Below are positions 51,687 through 60,776 of a stretch of DNA of 64,000 nucleotides, one piece after another. The notes under the pieces were generated by a model, which made no database searches, was not told the DNA's origin, and was given only the letters and a program-made list of their open reading frames with translations. A program made the translations under genes and the position numbers. Source of the DNA: F22 sp963668535. Lineage in GTDB: Bacteria; Bacteroidota; Bacteroidia; Bacteroidales; Bacteroidaceae. Location: positions 1,860,001 to 1,924,000 of the forward strand of contig OY764867.1 in NCBI GenBank assembly GCA_963668535.1. Direction: 5' to 3'. The first letter of the stretch is position 1. Each line of letters begins with the position of its first letter.

Positions 51687-52604
51687 ATGCCGTTAAATTT
51701 ACCAGGTATACTTCCAGCGGTCGAAGCGCTTAAAAAGGAAAATATATTTGTCATTGAGCGTGATCGCGCGGCAAGTCAGGACATCCGTCCTTTGCGAATC
51801 GCAGTACTCAACTTGATGCCTTTAAAGATAACCACCGAGACGGACCTTATCCGCCTCCTATCCAATACACCCCTGCAAGTCGAACTCACCCTCATGTGCA
51901 TCAAAAACCACGTGAGCAAGAACACCCCTGCAGAACACCTCGATGAGTTCTATCAGACTTTTGAAGACATGAAAGATCAGAAGTACGACGGCCTCATTGT
52001 CACTGGTGCCCCATTAGAAAAGATGGACTATGAAGACGTCTCTTATTGGGACGAGATACAAGAGATTCTCGATTGGGCCAAGACCCACGTCTTCTCCTCA
52101 CTCTTTATCTGCTGGGCCTCCCAAGCCGCCTTGTACCACTACTATGGTGTGCCCAAGGTGGCGCTAGACCATAAACTCTTTGGCGTCTTTGAACATAAAC
52201 CCCTGCGTCCTTTGCACCCCATCTTCCGTGGATTCGACGACACCTTCTACGTGCCCCACAGCCGTTTCACCGAAGTGCGCCGTCAAGATATCGCCAAGGT
52301 ACCCGAATTGAGCATCCTCTCCGAGTCGTCCGAAGCCGGCGTACACCTCGTTGTAGGCCGCGAAGGCCGCGAGTTTTACGTCACCGGACACAGCGAATAC
52401 AGTCCACTAACCCTCCACGACGAATATATACGTGATTTGCGCAAAGGCGAAACCATCGCCATGCCCAAGCACTATTATCGTGATAACGACCCAGCCAAAG
52501 GCGTCCAAGTGACCTGGAGAAGTCACGCCAACCTGTTGTTTTCCAACTGGTTGAACTATTTCGTATACCAAGCCACACCATATAATATCGAGGATATTCA
52601 GTAG
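51687..52604 (+). CDS. metA: Homoserine O-acyltransferase MetA (probably acetyl-CoA-specific)
   Basis: A 305-aa enzyme of the MetA family that activates homoserine for methionine synthesis. The catalytic Cys is in FICWASQAALYHYYG, and the His/Glu pair in VTGHSEYSP. The residue known to set acyl-donor choice (position 111) is Glu here, in VTGAPLEKM. In the Bacillus cereus enzyme Glu111 goes with acetyl-CoA, while Gly in E. coli goes with succinyl-CoA. So it probably makes O-acetylhomoserine despite the family name. The U32 gene begins at the base after its stop codon, so the two are co-translated. Confidence 0.93.
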   Translation: MPLNLPGILPAVEALKKENIFVIERDRAASQDIRPLRIAVLNLMPLKITTETDLIRLLSNTPLQVELTLMCIKNHVSKNTPAEHLDEFYQTFEDMKDQKYDGLIVTGAPLEKMDYEDVSYWDEIQEILDWAKTHVFSSLFICWASQAALYHYYGVPKVALDHKLFGVFEHKPLRPLHPIFRGFDDTFYVPHSRFTEVRRQDIAKVPELSILSESSEAGVHLVVGREGREFYVTGHSEYSPLTLHDEYIRDLRKGETIAMPKHYYRDNDPAKGVQVTWRSHANLLFSNWLNYFVYQATPYNIEDIQ

Positions 52605-54449
52605 ATGAAAAAAGTAAGAAAGATCGAACTGCTGGCCCCAGCCAAAAACAAAGAGATTGGGATAGCAGCCATCAACCACGGCGCAGATGCCGTATATATA
52701 GGCGGTCCCAGCTTTGGAGCCCGCGCAGCCGCCGGCAATACTATCGAAGATATTGCCGCCCTTTGTGAGCATGCCCATCGCTATGGCGCCAAAGTCTATG
52801 TCGCCCTCAATACCATCTTGTATAACGACGAACTCGATGCCGCACGCGATATCGTATGGTCCTTATACCGTGCCCATGTCGATGCCCTCATCATCCAAGA
52901 TATGGCCCTTTTGGCCATGGACAAGATGCCCCCACTGGCCATGCACGCCAGTACCCAGATGGACAACCGCACCTCGCAGAAAGTACGCTTTCTAGCCGAC
53001 GAAGGCCTAGACCAAGTGGTGCTTGCCCGCGAACTCTCCCTCGAAGAGATCCGCACCATCCATGAGGACAACCCCAAAGTACCCCTCGAAGTCTTTGTTC
53101 ATGGCTCCCTATGCGTCAGTTACAGCGGTCGATGCTATGCCAGCCAAGCCTGTTACGGCCGCAGCGCCAATCGTGGTGCCTGCGCCCAAGTGTGCCGTAT
53201 GCCCTTCCACCTCGAAGATGCCCAAGGCCACGTGCTGCAACACAGCAAACACCTGCTGTCCTTGAAAGATATGAACCGCATCGACCAACTAGAAGCCCTG
53301 CTCGATGCAGGTGCCACCTCCTTGAAGATAGAAGGTCGCTTGAAAGATACGGACTACGTCAAAAACGTCGTAGCCGCCTACCGCCAAGCCCTCGATCAGA
53401 TCATGGCCCGTCGTCCCGAGTATATGCCCGCTTCGTCTGGTCACTGCCTCTTTCGCTTCACCCCTCAGCTCGATAAAACATTTAGCCGAGGCTATACCGA
53501 CTATTTCCTACATGGCCGTCAGGAAACCGTCCACAACCCCGACACCCCCAAAGCCATGGGCGAAGAGATGGGCCGTTTCAAAGAACGCCGTGGCCGCTTC
53601 ATCACCGTTGCAGGCGTCAAACCCTTTCACAATGGCGATGGCGTATGCTTTATCAATGCCGAAGGCAAGCTCGAAGGCTTCCGCATCAATAAAGTCGACA
53701 ACAACAAACTGTTTCCCCAGCAAGCGCCCCCCAATATCCCCCCACGTGCCACGCTCTATCGCAACTACGACCACGAGTTTGCCAAGCTCCTAGCCGACGA
53801 CCTCTCTGGTCAGCGTGAGATTGACGTGACCATACGTTTTTACGACACCCCCACAGGGTTTGCCTTGACCATGGAAGATACCGATTGGCAAGCTGCTACC
53901 TGCACCGTCGAATGGGAGCATCAGATTGCCAAGAAGCCCCAGCACGAAGCCATCCAGCGCCAACTAGCCAAACTAGGAGGTACCGGTTTCCGCGCCAGCC
54001 ATATTGATATTGATTTGAGCCAAGCCTGGTTTATTCCCGCATCCGTAGTGGCCGATTTGCGTCGACAGACTACCGCCCGACTCGAAGCCAATCGCAAGAT
54101 GCACTTCACCCCTAGTCCAGCAGCCAGCAAAAAGAAAGGCAGCCACGTAGTGCTTCCTACCGAGATAGATTACCGCTATAATGTGGCCAATGACGTGGCC
54201 AAACGCTTTTACGAAGCCCATGGCGTCAAGAAAGTCGCCCCAGCATACGAAGTGCAGCCCGTCGACGATGCCGTCTTGATGGAAACCAAACACTGCATCC
54301 GCTATGCCCTCGGTGGATGCCCCGTGCACCATAAGAAACGCTTGAAACATCCAGAACCACTCACACTCGTCGGATTAGATGGCAAGCGGTTCCCCTTGGC
54401 ATTTGATTGCAAGCGTTGTGTGATGATTGTCAAGAAAGAGAAGGAATAG
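52605..54449 (+). CDS. U32-family peptidase / RlhA-like protein
   Basis: A 614-aa protein of the U32 family. It has the core LLAPAKNKEIGIAAINHGADAVYIGG, ALNTILYNDEL, FVHGSLCVSYSGRCYASQACYGRSANRGACAQVCR with four or more conserved cysteines, and a C-terminal domain ending QCIRYALGGCPV-like (CIRYALGGCPVHHKK) with further cysteines. Related RlhA and TrhP are tRNA/rRNA hydroxylation proteins, so an RNA-modification role is more likely than peptidase activity. Codons are strongly C-ending and GC-rich, unlike the AT-rich genes to its right. It directly abuts metA. Confidence 0.88.
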   Translation: MKKVRKIELLAPAKNKEIGIAAINHGADAVYIGGPSFGARAAAGNTIEDIAALCEHAHRYGAKVYVALNTILYNDELDAARDIVWSLYRAHVDALIIQDMALLAMDKMPPLAMHASTQMDNRTSQKVRFLADEGLDQVVLARELSLEEIRTIHEDNPKVPLEVFVHGSLCVSYSGRCYASQACYGRSANRGACAQVCRMPFHLEDAQGHVLQHSKHLLSLKDMNRIDQLEALLDAGATSLKIEGRLKDTDYVKNVVAAYRQALDQIMARRPEYMPASSGHCLFRFTPQLDKTFSRGYTDYFLHGRQETVHNPDTPKAMGEEMGRFKERRGRFITVAGVKPFHNGDGVCFINAEGKLEGFRINKVDNNKLFPQQAPPNIPPRATLYRNYDHEFAKLLADDLSGQREIDVTIRFYDTPTGFALTMEDTDWQAATCTVEWEHQIAKKPQHEAIQRQLAKLGGTGFRASHIDIDLSQAWFIPASVVADLRRQTTARLEANRKMHFTPSPAASKKKGSHVVLPTEIDYRYNVANDVAKRFYEAHGVKKVAPAYEVQPVDDAVLMETKHCIRYALGGCPVHHKKRLKHPEPLTLVGLDGKRFPLAFDCKRCVMIVKKEKE

Positions 54450-54493
54450 CGGCCCTTGTGTTGGTCTTCAAACAAGTGCCCCAATAGGAGTGG

Positions 54494-56608
54494 TTAAAAT
54501 TCAATAGTGTATCGTATAGAAGGAAGAATAGGCAATATACTCAATTGTTTCCACTTATCCTCTTCATAAAAGATTAGATATGGGTTTTGAGTATTCAATA
54601 CATTATACACCCCAAATGTCCATTTTGAAGCATAGTGTTTATGTTTTGAATATATACTATATCCTAGATCTAATCGGATATAGTTGGGCAGTTTGAATCC
54701 ATTTTTATCACACATCAACTGTCTAGATTTCATGTTCTCAAAGTAAGTATCTGGATAGACTAATCCACCATCCCTTTGTGACCAATACTTCGCTGTAACC
54801 CCTTGATATATTCCATAGGCAATTGTCATGCGATGTCCAGAGCTATATGCAAAAGTACCATGAATTGTGTGCTTCTTGTATTTCGACTGTTTGATAACAT
54901 AGCCCCCTGATACATTCAAATTATGTAGGCGGTCAAACTTGAAAGGATACGTCTTCCCATCATTGATGGCATCATATTGCCTAGTTGTTTTTGAAAGTGT
55001 ATATGATAACGAGAGTGCATATTTTTTTTTCTTGATTTCGCCCCTGCATTCTAAACCGTAGCTATTTCCAGTGCCATCTACAATGTCCGAATCAAAATCG
55101 GCATTGTTCATAAAGAAGAGATGTGAAGGAGTAACATAACTTTGTAAGTGTATCATCTTTTTATAATATCCTCCCATGGATAATGATATGTTATTATGGT
55201 TATAGTGTCCACCTAGATAATATTGTATAGAATTTTCTGCCTGCATCTTGTCTTCTTGTGCTGGTAGTGTCAAATCCAAACTCCAACCTATAGGCAGTCC
55301 TTCAATAACATGGTAGAATTGATTGCAATAATCAAAACTAGCATTTAGCCCAAATTGATTGTTGATTAGGTATTTATAGCTTAAATGAAGGTCGGCATTT
55401 ATTTGATTGCAATCTTTGTTCTTATACCAGTTACCTCTAATACCTGCTTTGACAATGTGTTTAGAACATTCTAATGTATAATCAATATACGTAGAGAGAG
55501 TTGAGCTCCTATATGACGAATTATTTTGCAGTGTATCGTTATGATCCGTCATGTATCTTCGTTTATCAGGGTTATATTTATTGGTCGTATAGTCAATTCC
55601 TGTCGTCAGTGTGCTATTTTTTAAATTATATGTCAGATTACCCTTAATGCCATATTCTACAATATTTGCATTAAGTTGCGTTGTACTAGTTATATGACTC
55701 TCGTCATTTGAATCTAATTCACCAGTACCTTGTACTTGATAGTTCTTAAAGTTTGAGTAATACAGTGTTGATTTAAAATGAGCCTTGTTTGAAAAGTCAT
55801 GCGTATACACCATATAAGCCAAAGTATTTTGCCAATTAATTTCATATTGACCTATATCACTATATTTTAAGTAATCGTTACTCAGATAAGTCGATATAGA
55901 CAAGTTATCTACATCTGAAGCATAGTTTAGTTTTACAAAAGCATCTTCAATATCAGGTTTCAAAGTGGTCTCTTCGTTGGCTATATTGGAGATCAGTTGA
56001 TACTCCGCATTCAATAATGCATATCGTGCTGCTGCATGAATAGAGAATCTCTTCTGCTTATCTAGATAACCATGATACGATCCACTAATTAGAAAAGGAG
56101 ATATAGAGATTGCCTTGTTTCGCTTTTTGACTTTACTCGAGGTGTGTATATTGATTAGAGATGATAAATAATTACCATATTCGGCATTCATTCCCCCACA
56201 AGTATAGTCTACATGATCTATGATGTCAGGGTGAAATACAGATAGCAACCCAAATAAGTGAGAGGCACCATAGACAGGTACCCCATCTAATAATAGACGG
56301 TTATTGCCATTGTTCCCACCACGCACATAGTGCGCCGACCCACCTTCAAATCCAGAAGATACTCCTGGTAGCGTATTGATGTACTTCAACACATCAACTT
56401 CGCCTAGTGGAGAAATCAAATTGTCCAATTCCGCTTTAGTATATTGATATAGATTGTTACTTCTTTGTAATTTATTTGCTGTGACAACTAGATTCTTCAA
56501 CTTTACTTGTCTGAGTGAATCTGCTTCTATGTTTTGAGCGTGAACTTCCAAGTGTACTGTTATAGCGAGACAGGCTATCCAGCAAACAGCATATTTAATT
56601 CTCTTCAT
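54494..56608 (-). CDS. TonB-dependent outer-membrane receptor
   Basis: A 704-aa receptor with a signal peptide (ends EVHAQ). The plug domain follows at about 35-165: LKNLVVTANKLQ, the PLGEVDVLKYINTLPGVSSG block and the GGNNGNNRLLLDGVPVYGASHLFG block. A 22-strand-type barrel extends to an aromatic C-terminal end. There is no N-terminal carboxypeptidase-like domain. It would import a ligand across the outer membrane using TonB energy. I chose the ATG at 56608, overlapping the DUF4249 gene by 14 bp; upstream starts lie inside that gene. It is last in the C10-protease operon, which suggests peptide or peptide-bound nutrient import. Confidence 0.9.
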   Translation of the reverse strand: MKRIKYAVCWIACLAITVHLEVHAQNIEADSLRQVKLKNLVVTANKLQRSNNLYQYTKAELDNLISPLGEVDVLKYINTLPGVSSGFEGGSAHYVRGGNNGNNRLLLDGVPVYGASHLFGLLSVFHPDIIDHVDYTCGGMNAEYGNYLSSLINIHTSSKVKKRNKAISISPFLISGSYHGYLDKQKRFSIHAAARYALLNAEYQLISNIANEETTLKPDIEDAFVKLNYASDVDNLSISTYLSNDYLKYSDIGQYEINWQNTLAYMVYTHDFSNKAHFKSTLYYSNFKNYQVQGTGELDSNDESHITSTTQLNANIVEYGIKGNLTYNLKNSTLTTGIDYTTNKYNPDKRRYMTDHNDTLQNNSSYRSSTLSTYIDYTLECSKHIVKAGIRGNWYKNKDCNQINADLHLSYKYLINNQFGLNASFDYCNQFYHVIEGLPIGWSLDLTLPAQEDKMQAENSIQYYLGGHYNHNNISLSMGGYYKKMIHLQSYVTPSHLFFMNNADFDSDIVDGTGNSYGLECRGEIKKKKYALSLSYTLSKTTRQYDAINDGKTYPFKFDRLHNLNVSGGYVIKQSKYKKHTIHGTFAYSSGHRMTIAYGIYQGVTAKYWSQRDGGLVYPDTYFENMKSRQLMCDKNGFKLPNYIRLDLGYSIYSKHKHYASKWTFGVYNVLNTQNPYLIFYEEDKWKQLSILPILPSIRYTIEF

Positions 56609-57530
56609 AAGAGTAATAGTCTTTATTAAAACGGAAAGTTGTTTCATAATAAGCGGCAAAAATGCCCACTCCATTTTCAATGTTGGAGTAAATCGTTTGT
56701 TCGTCAAACCATTGGATGGGGTCATCCTCATCTCTATATAAATTCATTTTCTCAATGCTTGTTTTCATATACCTATCATACTCGTACGAAGCTGTTATGA
56801 ATGAGAAGGCATAATGTTGCCCGATTCCAGCTTGTATTTCGAAATCTAAAGGTTCCTTTCTGGTAGGTGCATCATGTAATCGCATGTAGTATATTATTGA
56901 TTCATATGGTGACCCTTGAATAATTTCAGATAGACTCCCTTCTGCATTAAATTTATCGACATATATATGATTAGTTCCAATTTCGTCACAAAGTAGTAGA
57001 CTTGTTAACTTGGTTGATAATAAAACAAAATCATTGCTACTAAAACAAGATACCCAGATAGGGCTGTCAAAACTATACTGTCTGAATGGTTGTTTAGAAT
57101 ACTCTGTACCTTGTAATGCACGTACTTGGCAAGGTGTAGGCATAGTAGTATAAGCTATAATCTCTTTATTATCAGGTAGAATTACCTTAAGTTTATATTT
57201 TTTACCTACTTGTGGAGTATAGACTACTTTCCATTTATTGTATCCAGCTCGTTCAAAGGTATCTACAGGTTGTTCTTCTTCATATAGAATAGCCATTTTA
57301 AAGTCAGCTTCTCGAAACACACTGCCATCTCCAACTTTATTAGTATTTGTTACACTTAGATATTGTTCTGTTTGATTGGATAGTATACAATTGACAACAA
57401 TGGATTCAGCGTAATCACTATTTCGGTTTATTTCATCTACACAGCTCATTTGCACTGTAGAGAGCAGCAGTAGCAGAATGCATATTCTACTACTGCTGTT
57501 GAAAAATAATCTATCAATGATTGAATGCAT
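56595..57530 (-). CDS. DUF4249 family lipoprotein
   Basis: A 311-aa lipoprotein (lipobox TVQMSC, Cys30). The body has the DUF4249 pattern: SIVVNCILSNQTEQYLSVT, EADFKMAILYEEEQPVDTF, VGKKYKLKVILPDNKEIIAYTTMP, and later VSCFSSNDFVLLS. DUF4249 proteins commonly pair with TonB-dependent receptors in Bacteroidota and are thought to be surface accessory proteins; direct function is not established. It overlaps the receptor gene and lies 3 bp after the preceding lipoprotein gene, giving a coupled set. Confidence 0.85.
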   Translation of the reverse strand: MHSIIDRLFFNSSSRICILLLLLSTVQMSCVDEINRNSDYAESIVVNCILSNQTEQYLSVTNTNKVGDGSVFREADFKMAILYEEEQPVDTFERAGYNKWKVVYTPQVGKKYKLKVILPDNKEIIAYTTMPTPCQVRALQGTEYSKQPFRQYSFDSPIWVSCFSSNDFVLLSTKLTSLLLCDEIGTNHIYVDKFNAEGSLSEIIQGSPYESIIYYMRLHDAPTRKEPLDFEIQAGIGQHYAFSFITASYEYDRYMKTSIEKMNLYRDEDDPIQWFDEQTIYSNIENGVGIFAAYYETTFRFNKDYYSYEEN

Positions 57531-57533
57531 ACT

Positions 57534-58286
57534 TTATTCTGAAATAAGATGAACTTCGGGAGTTTGGCAGTGTAGTACTTCTCCAGTGTCTGTAGTTAAA
57601 TCAATAGAGAAGATGATTGCCTTGGGTAGTATCTGTGGAACAACTGCTAAGAATAGGCTCATATAGGTCTGTGCCATAGGTTCGTAGGCTAACCACTCCT
57701 CTATTGTTGTAGGAAAGTGTTCACGATCTCCCCAAGACACTACGATCTCCTCACTCTCTTTGTTGATGATAATGTTAGGTTCAAAATCTTTTAGAGTAAA
57801 CAAATCATTAAGAGATTCTCCTGCTGCTTTACCAGCAAAAGCTACATTAGCAGTAATTTGTATGTTACTAACGCCTGTTGTTCTGTAATCTATAACTTCA
57901 CGAACGGTCCTTGTAGTAGCTACATATTTATCGAAGCTGGCAGCAATATTTCTTTCTAATTCATTCGTCGCTTCATTTTTGAGTCTTGTTTCGTCTATCC
58001 CACCTATTTCATATACTCTGGCATGAGGCCTAAATGCGGTGTCCGATGTCTTTAAGCATAGATAAAACGCATCTACTGGAATGTCTTCTCCTTCCATACC
58101 GTTCCAAGTGTCATATTTTTGATAGTCAAAATCTTCATCAAGTTTTAGTCCAGCGGGATATAAAGATAGTTCTGTCACAGGACGCGAATAGAAATTCAAC
58201 CAAATGTTTTCAATGTTATTGTTTCTATCTTTATTGCAACTTATTAGTATAAGAGGTAGAATTAGTAGTAATGATCGATATTTCAT
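57534..58286 (-). CDS. Hypothetical lipoprotein in C10-protease operon
   Basis: A 250-aa protein with signal peptide and lipobox LILISC (Cys17). The mature part is acidic and mixed alpha/beta. Recognisable bits are LYPAGLKLDEDFDYQKYDTW and EEIVVSWGDREHFPTTIEEWLAYEPM; I do not recognise a family with certainty. Position is 3 bp after the protease gene and 3 bp before the DUF4249 gene. It could be a surface subunit of the receptor system or an inhibitor/chaperone for the protease, since C10 proteases are often paired with such genes, but there is no sequence evidence for either. Confidence 0.65.
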   Translation of the reverse strand: MKYRSLLLILPLILISCNKDRNNNIENIWLNFYSRPVTELSLYPAGLKLDEDFDYQKYDTWNGMEGEDIPVDAFYLCLKTSDTAFRPHARVYEIGGIDETRLKNEATNELERNIAASFDKYVATTRTVREVIDYRTTGVSNIQITANVAFAGKAAGESLNDLFTLKDFEPNIIINKESEEIVVSWGDREHFPTTIEEWLAYEPMAQTYMSLFLAVVPQILPKAIIFSIDLTTDTGEVLHCQTPEVHLISE

Positions 58287-58289
58287 AGT

Positions 58290-59759
58290 TTAATTGTTTT
58301 CTAATGGCTTAAAGCCAGTTATTATATCTAAATTATATTTGTAACCATCGAAATTAATTTCTTGATTATAGTTATTAAATGAATACTTCTGATGAACGTA
58401 TCCTCCATGTCCCCAATTCATAGTGATGTATTCAGTAGAAGAAGAATAGCTAGATGTTTTATGTGTAACAGTTGGTACTGGATCAGCATCATAAGGATCA
58501 GGGGTACCTTCTGTATATCTTGTGGAATGAATAGCATTTGATGTTATATCAATAGATTCATCTAGAATCCACTGATAATAATAAGTGTACTTATATGTTT
58601 GTTTTTCATACCCATCAATTAACCATGAATGGCCACCTTCGTAGGTCGTATATACTGTTATACCTAAAATTTTGTGTTTGTTTCTGTCCGTCTTTCCCCT
58701 GATGATGACTGGGCAGTTGCTATTTAAAGTTGAGAGAATTTTTTTAACGTCATAGCTGCTAAATTCGGAATATATGCCAAGTTCTTTAAAAACACCAACT
58801 AGTTTCTTTGTATCGGTTCCAGAGCTATTTTCATTCCACTTGATTCCAGCTTCACGCCCTACATATCCAATAAGTACCGCAGCATGTTTGCATCTTTCTT
58901 CGCTTTCATATTGATCACGAGCCATTTTTGACCACCACTCTTCAGTTACGTCATCAAAAGCAAACCTAAAATTATATGACGAGCCTGCTGACCAACCATA
59001 GCAATTTCCTGTTGCGTAAAAATATTTTGGAATACCTAACGTTTCGTGTAATGCATAAATGCATTGTGCACCAGATATAGCGACGCATCCAGCTACACAT
59101 CTTTTACCATCAGGTGCTTTTGTATTGGGTACACAACTATTCCAAGGCGAAGTTTGGTGCCACGATGTTTTTGTCAAAGGACCTATTTTCTTGCTGATAT
59201 GAAATTCTTTTTCTACAGAGATTAATTTCCATTCTCCGAATGCTTCAGGATAATCTTTTGTTGTTTGTTTTTTGAGTATTGGCTTCTGAATATTATTCCA
59301 CATTTCAAAATCTGCTGTTAGCGTGTCACATTGGCTAGAATTTTTGAGGGCATAAATATTTTCAACTGTAAAATTAGTCCAATCTTTCCCTGGGTCATTG
59401 TTTTGATCGAAATAGTTACCTGTTTTAGAACTTGCTAAAATAGCAGGAGCTCTTTTGTCACTAGGATATAGTGTCCAGCCTTTATTGTTATCATAGTTTA
59501 CAACATATAATACAGTATCTTGATCGCAGATAATTGGCGTGATTTCTGATATGATTTTAGTCTCTTTTTCTTTATTCGTCAATGCTTCATAACTTCTAAT
59601 ATCCTCAATATGAATAGTACATCGTTGTTTCAACTTTGCGATTTCGCCGTCTTTAGTTTTTAAATTGGTGTTATTTGTATTAAGTATATCTTCTGTTTCA
59701 ACTTGTGAACATCCGATAGCTAATAGTGGCAAAAATAGCCATATATAATTTTTTTTCAT
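58290..59759 (-). CDS. C10 family cysteine protease (streptopain-like) lipoprotein
   Basis: A 489-aa secreted protease with lipobox LLAIGC (Cys17). Residues about 45-150 form a Spi/prodomain-like part (VVNYDNNKGWTLYPSDKRAPAILASS). The catalytic domain has the nucleophile Cys225 in RCVAGCVAISGAQ, His377 in YEGGHSWLIDGY, an MNWGHGG tryptophan segment, and many extra cysteines. The set matches SpeB, interpain A and Bacteroides fragilis Bfp proteases, which are virulence-associated and made as zymogens. It heads a four-gene operon with two lipoproteins and a TonB-dependent receptor, so it may supply peptides. Surface anchoring is inferred from the lipobox. Confidence 0.9.
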   Translation of the reverse strand: MKKNYIWLFLPLLAIGCSQVETEDILNTNNTNLKTKDGEIAKLKQRCTIHIEDIRSYEALTNKEKETKIISEITPIICDQDTVLYVVNYDNNKGWTLYPSDKRAPAILASSKTGNYFDQNNDPGKDWTNFTVENIYALKNSSQCDTLTADFEMWNNIQKPILKKQTTKDYPEAFGEWKLISVEKEFHISKKIGPLTKTSWHQTSPWNSCVPNTKAPDGKRCVAGCVAISGAQCIYALHETLGIPKYFYATGNCYGWSAGSSYNFRFAFDDVTEEWWSKMARDQYESEERCKHAAVLIGYVGREAGIKWNENSSGTDTKKLVGVFKELGIYSEFSSYDVKKILSTLNSNCPVIIRGKTDRNKHKILGITVYTTYEGGHSWLIDGYEKQTYKYTYYYQWILDESIDITSNAIHSTRYTEGTPDPYDADPVPTVTHKTSSYSSSTEYITMNWGHGGYVHQKYSFNNYNQEINFDGYKYNLDIITGFKPLENN

Positions 59760-59839
59760 TTCTGATTTGTTTAAATTGTATATTTAGAAAAGTACTAACT
59801 TGTGTGTTAATTTGATATACATTCTTTTTTTATTTAATG

Positions 59840-59870
59840 CAAAGCTAGTAAACTATAAGTGACTATACAA
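59840..59870 (-). promoter_or_regulatory. Promoter of C10-protease operon
   Basis: On the minus strand TAGCTTTG followed by C (59840-59847) is a -7 box. TTGT (59867-59870) 19 bp upstream is a weak -33. It lies 80 bp before the protease ATG. Confidence 0.65.
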
Positions 59871-59877
59871 GAATATA

Positions 59878-59899
59878 AGTACGCAAAAAGTACGCAAAA
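59878..59899 (-). promoter_or_regulatory. Tandem 11-bp operator at C10-protease promoter
   Basis: Plus-strand AGTACGCAAAA occurs twice back to back (59878-59888 and 59889-59899). The near edge is 30 bp upstream of the -7 box, ideal for an activator contacting polymerase. The period of 11 bp equals that of the RiPP operator, but the sequence differs. No regulator gene is adjacent. Confidence 0.6.
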
Positions 59900-60172
59900 A
59901 CTAAATGTAAAATGCGAATAAAAAGTCAAGTCCGATGTTAGGTTTACAAAATGATTTTACTTGTGTATTTGTGGTTTCATATTGATTTTATTGAGTTGTT
60001 TTTTTGATGGTATTCTAACTATAGTTTACAATTAGTCACTTTTTATTCCATTGTACGATGCGTAGTTATTTGATAGTCCTTTATTTTATCTAATGAATAC
60101 GATTAAAATGATACAGAAATATTTTTTCAATAATATATCCTTTTTTATTGAAGATATCTTATTTTCTTGGTA

Positions 60173-60190
60173 TGTCAAGTTTTTGTCAAG
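60173..60190 (+). promoter_or_regulatory. Stand-alone TGTCAAG direct repeat
   Basis: TGTCAAG-N4-TGTCAAG (60173-60179, 60184-60190) has the same core and 11-bp period as the RiPP operators 12.5 kb away. No promoter box or gene is correctly placed. The rest of the AT-rich gap 59760-60305 shows nothing beyond the protease promoter and a hairpin at 60270-60295. Confidence 0.35.
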
Positions 60191-60305
60191 TACTATTCTT
60201 TATAATGTGCCCCTATTTTAGGACCACATGTACCCTTCTTTAAGGAATAGTTTGTACGTGATACCACTACTCCACACTTGGTTGCTTTTGTGGAGAATCA
60301 ACTTC

Positions 60306-60776
60306 TTACAAGGTGCTCTTTTTCTTAAAGAAAGAAGAGTACACACCATAAAGTATGATTAGTACGAGTATGCTTAATAAGATATAGTCATTCCATTTTT
60401 CATTCGGATATGTCAAATAATACGGAATGAATATGATTAAAGGAATTGCCCAATCTTTCAAGTTTTGTAGAATATATTTCCTAGTTGATGTCTTTGTGAA
60501 CAACTGTTCGTCATCATTTAAGTGAGTAGTCATTTTACTTTGATCAGAAAGAAAATTCCCTCTACGTCTATAGCCTAGAATACATGCTAGGATTACAGAT
60601 GTTGCAAAGAAAAAAATCGCAACAGTCATGTTCGTGCTAGATGTGTGTAATTCTAATATCGCTTTTCCCTGTATGATTCTAGCAAAAAAAGTCAGAAAAG
60701 CTGTTACAGTTATCCATACTAAGCTAGTCATCACTCCATACTTTATACATTCAGTGTTTCTTTTTACAGTTTTCAT
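60306..60776 (-). CDS. Small membrane protein, unknown
   Basis: A 156-aa protein with four predicted transmembrane helices (about 13-33, 50-68, 110-126 and 134-150) and a polar central loop. The C-terminus is Lys-rich (FFKKKSTL), which fits a cytoplasmic tail. No known family is recognised. I chose the ATG at 60776, giving a typical positively charged N-terminus MKTVKRNTE; a longer frame reaches 60920 but adds an implausible polar extension. It is AT-rich and lies alone between the C10 operon and the HAD-like remnant. Function unknown. Confidence 0.55.
   Translation of the reverse strand: MKTVKRNTECIKYGVMTSLVWITVTAFLTFFARIIQGKAILELHTSSTNMTVAIFFFATSVILACILGYRRRGNFLSDQSKMTTHLNDDEQLFTKTSTRKYILQNLKDWAIPLIIFIPYYLTYPNEKWNDYILLSILVLIILYGVYSSFFKKKSTL

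Noticed and set aside
52164..54350. Many long open frames antisense to metA and the U32 gene
   Set aside because: They arise from GC-rich, C-ending codons in the real genes. None has a recognisable domain or start context.
60270..60295. Hairpin CTCCACA/TGTGGAG as terminator of the small membrane protein gene
   Set aside because: The stem is only 7 bp and no T-tract follows on the minus strand, so terminator function is not supported.
60228..60359. 43-codon plus-strand frame just after the orphan TGTCAAG repeat
   Set aside because: No GG leader or Cys-rich core, no good promoter, and its end overlaps the small membrane protein gene. Not credible as a second precursor.
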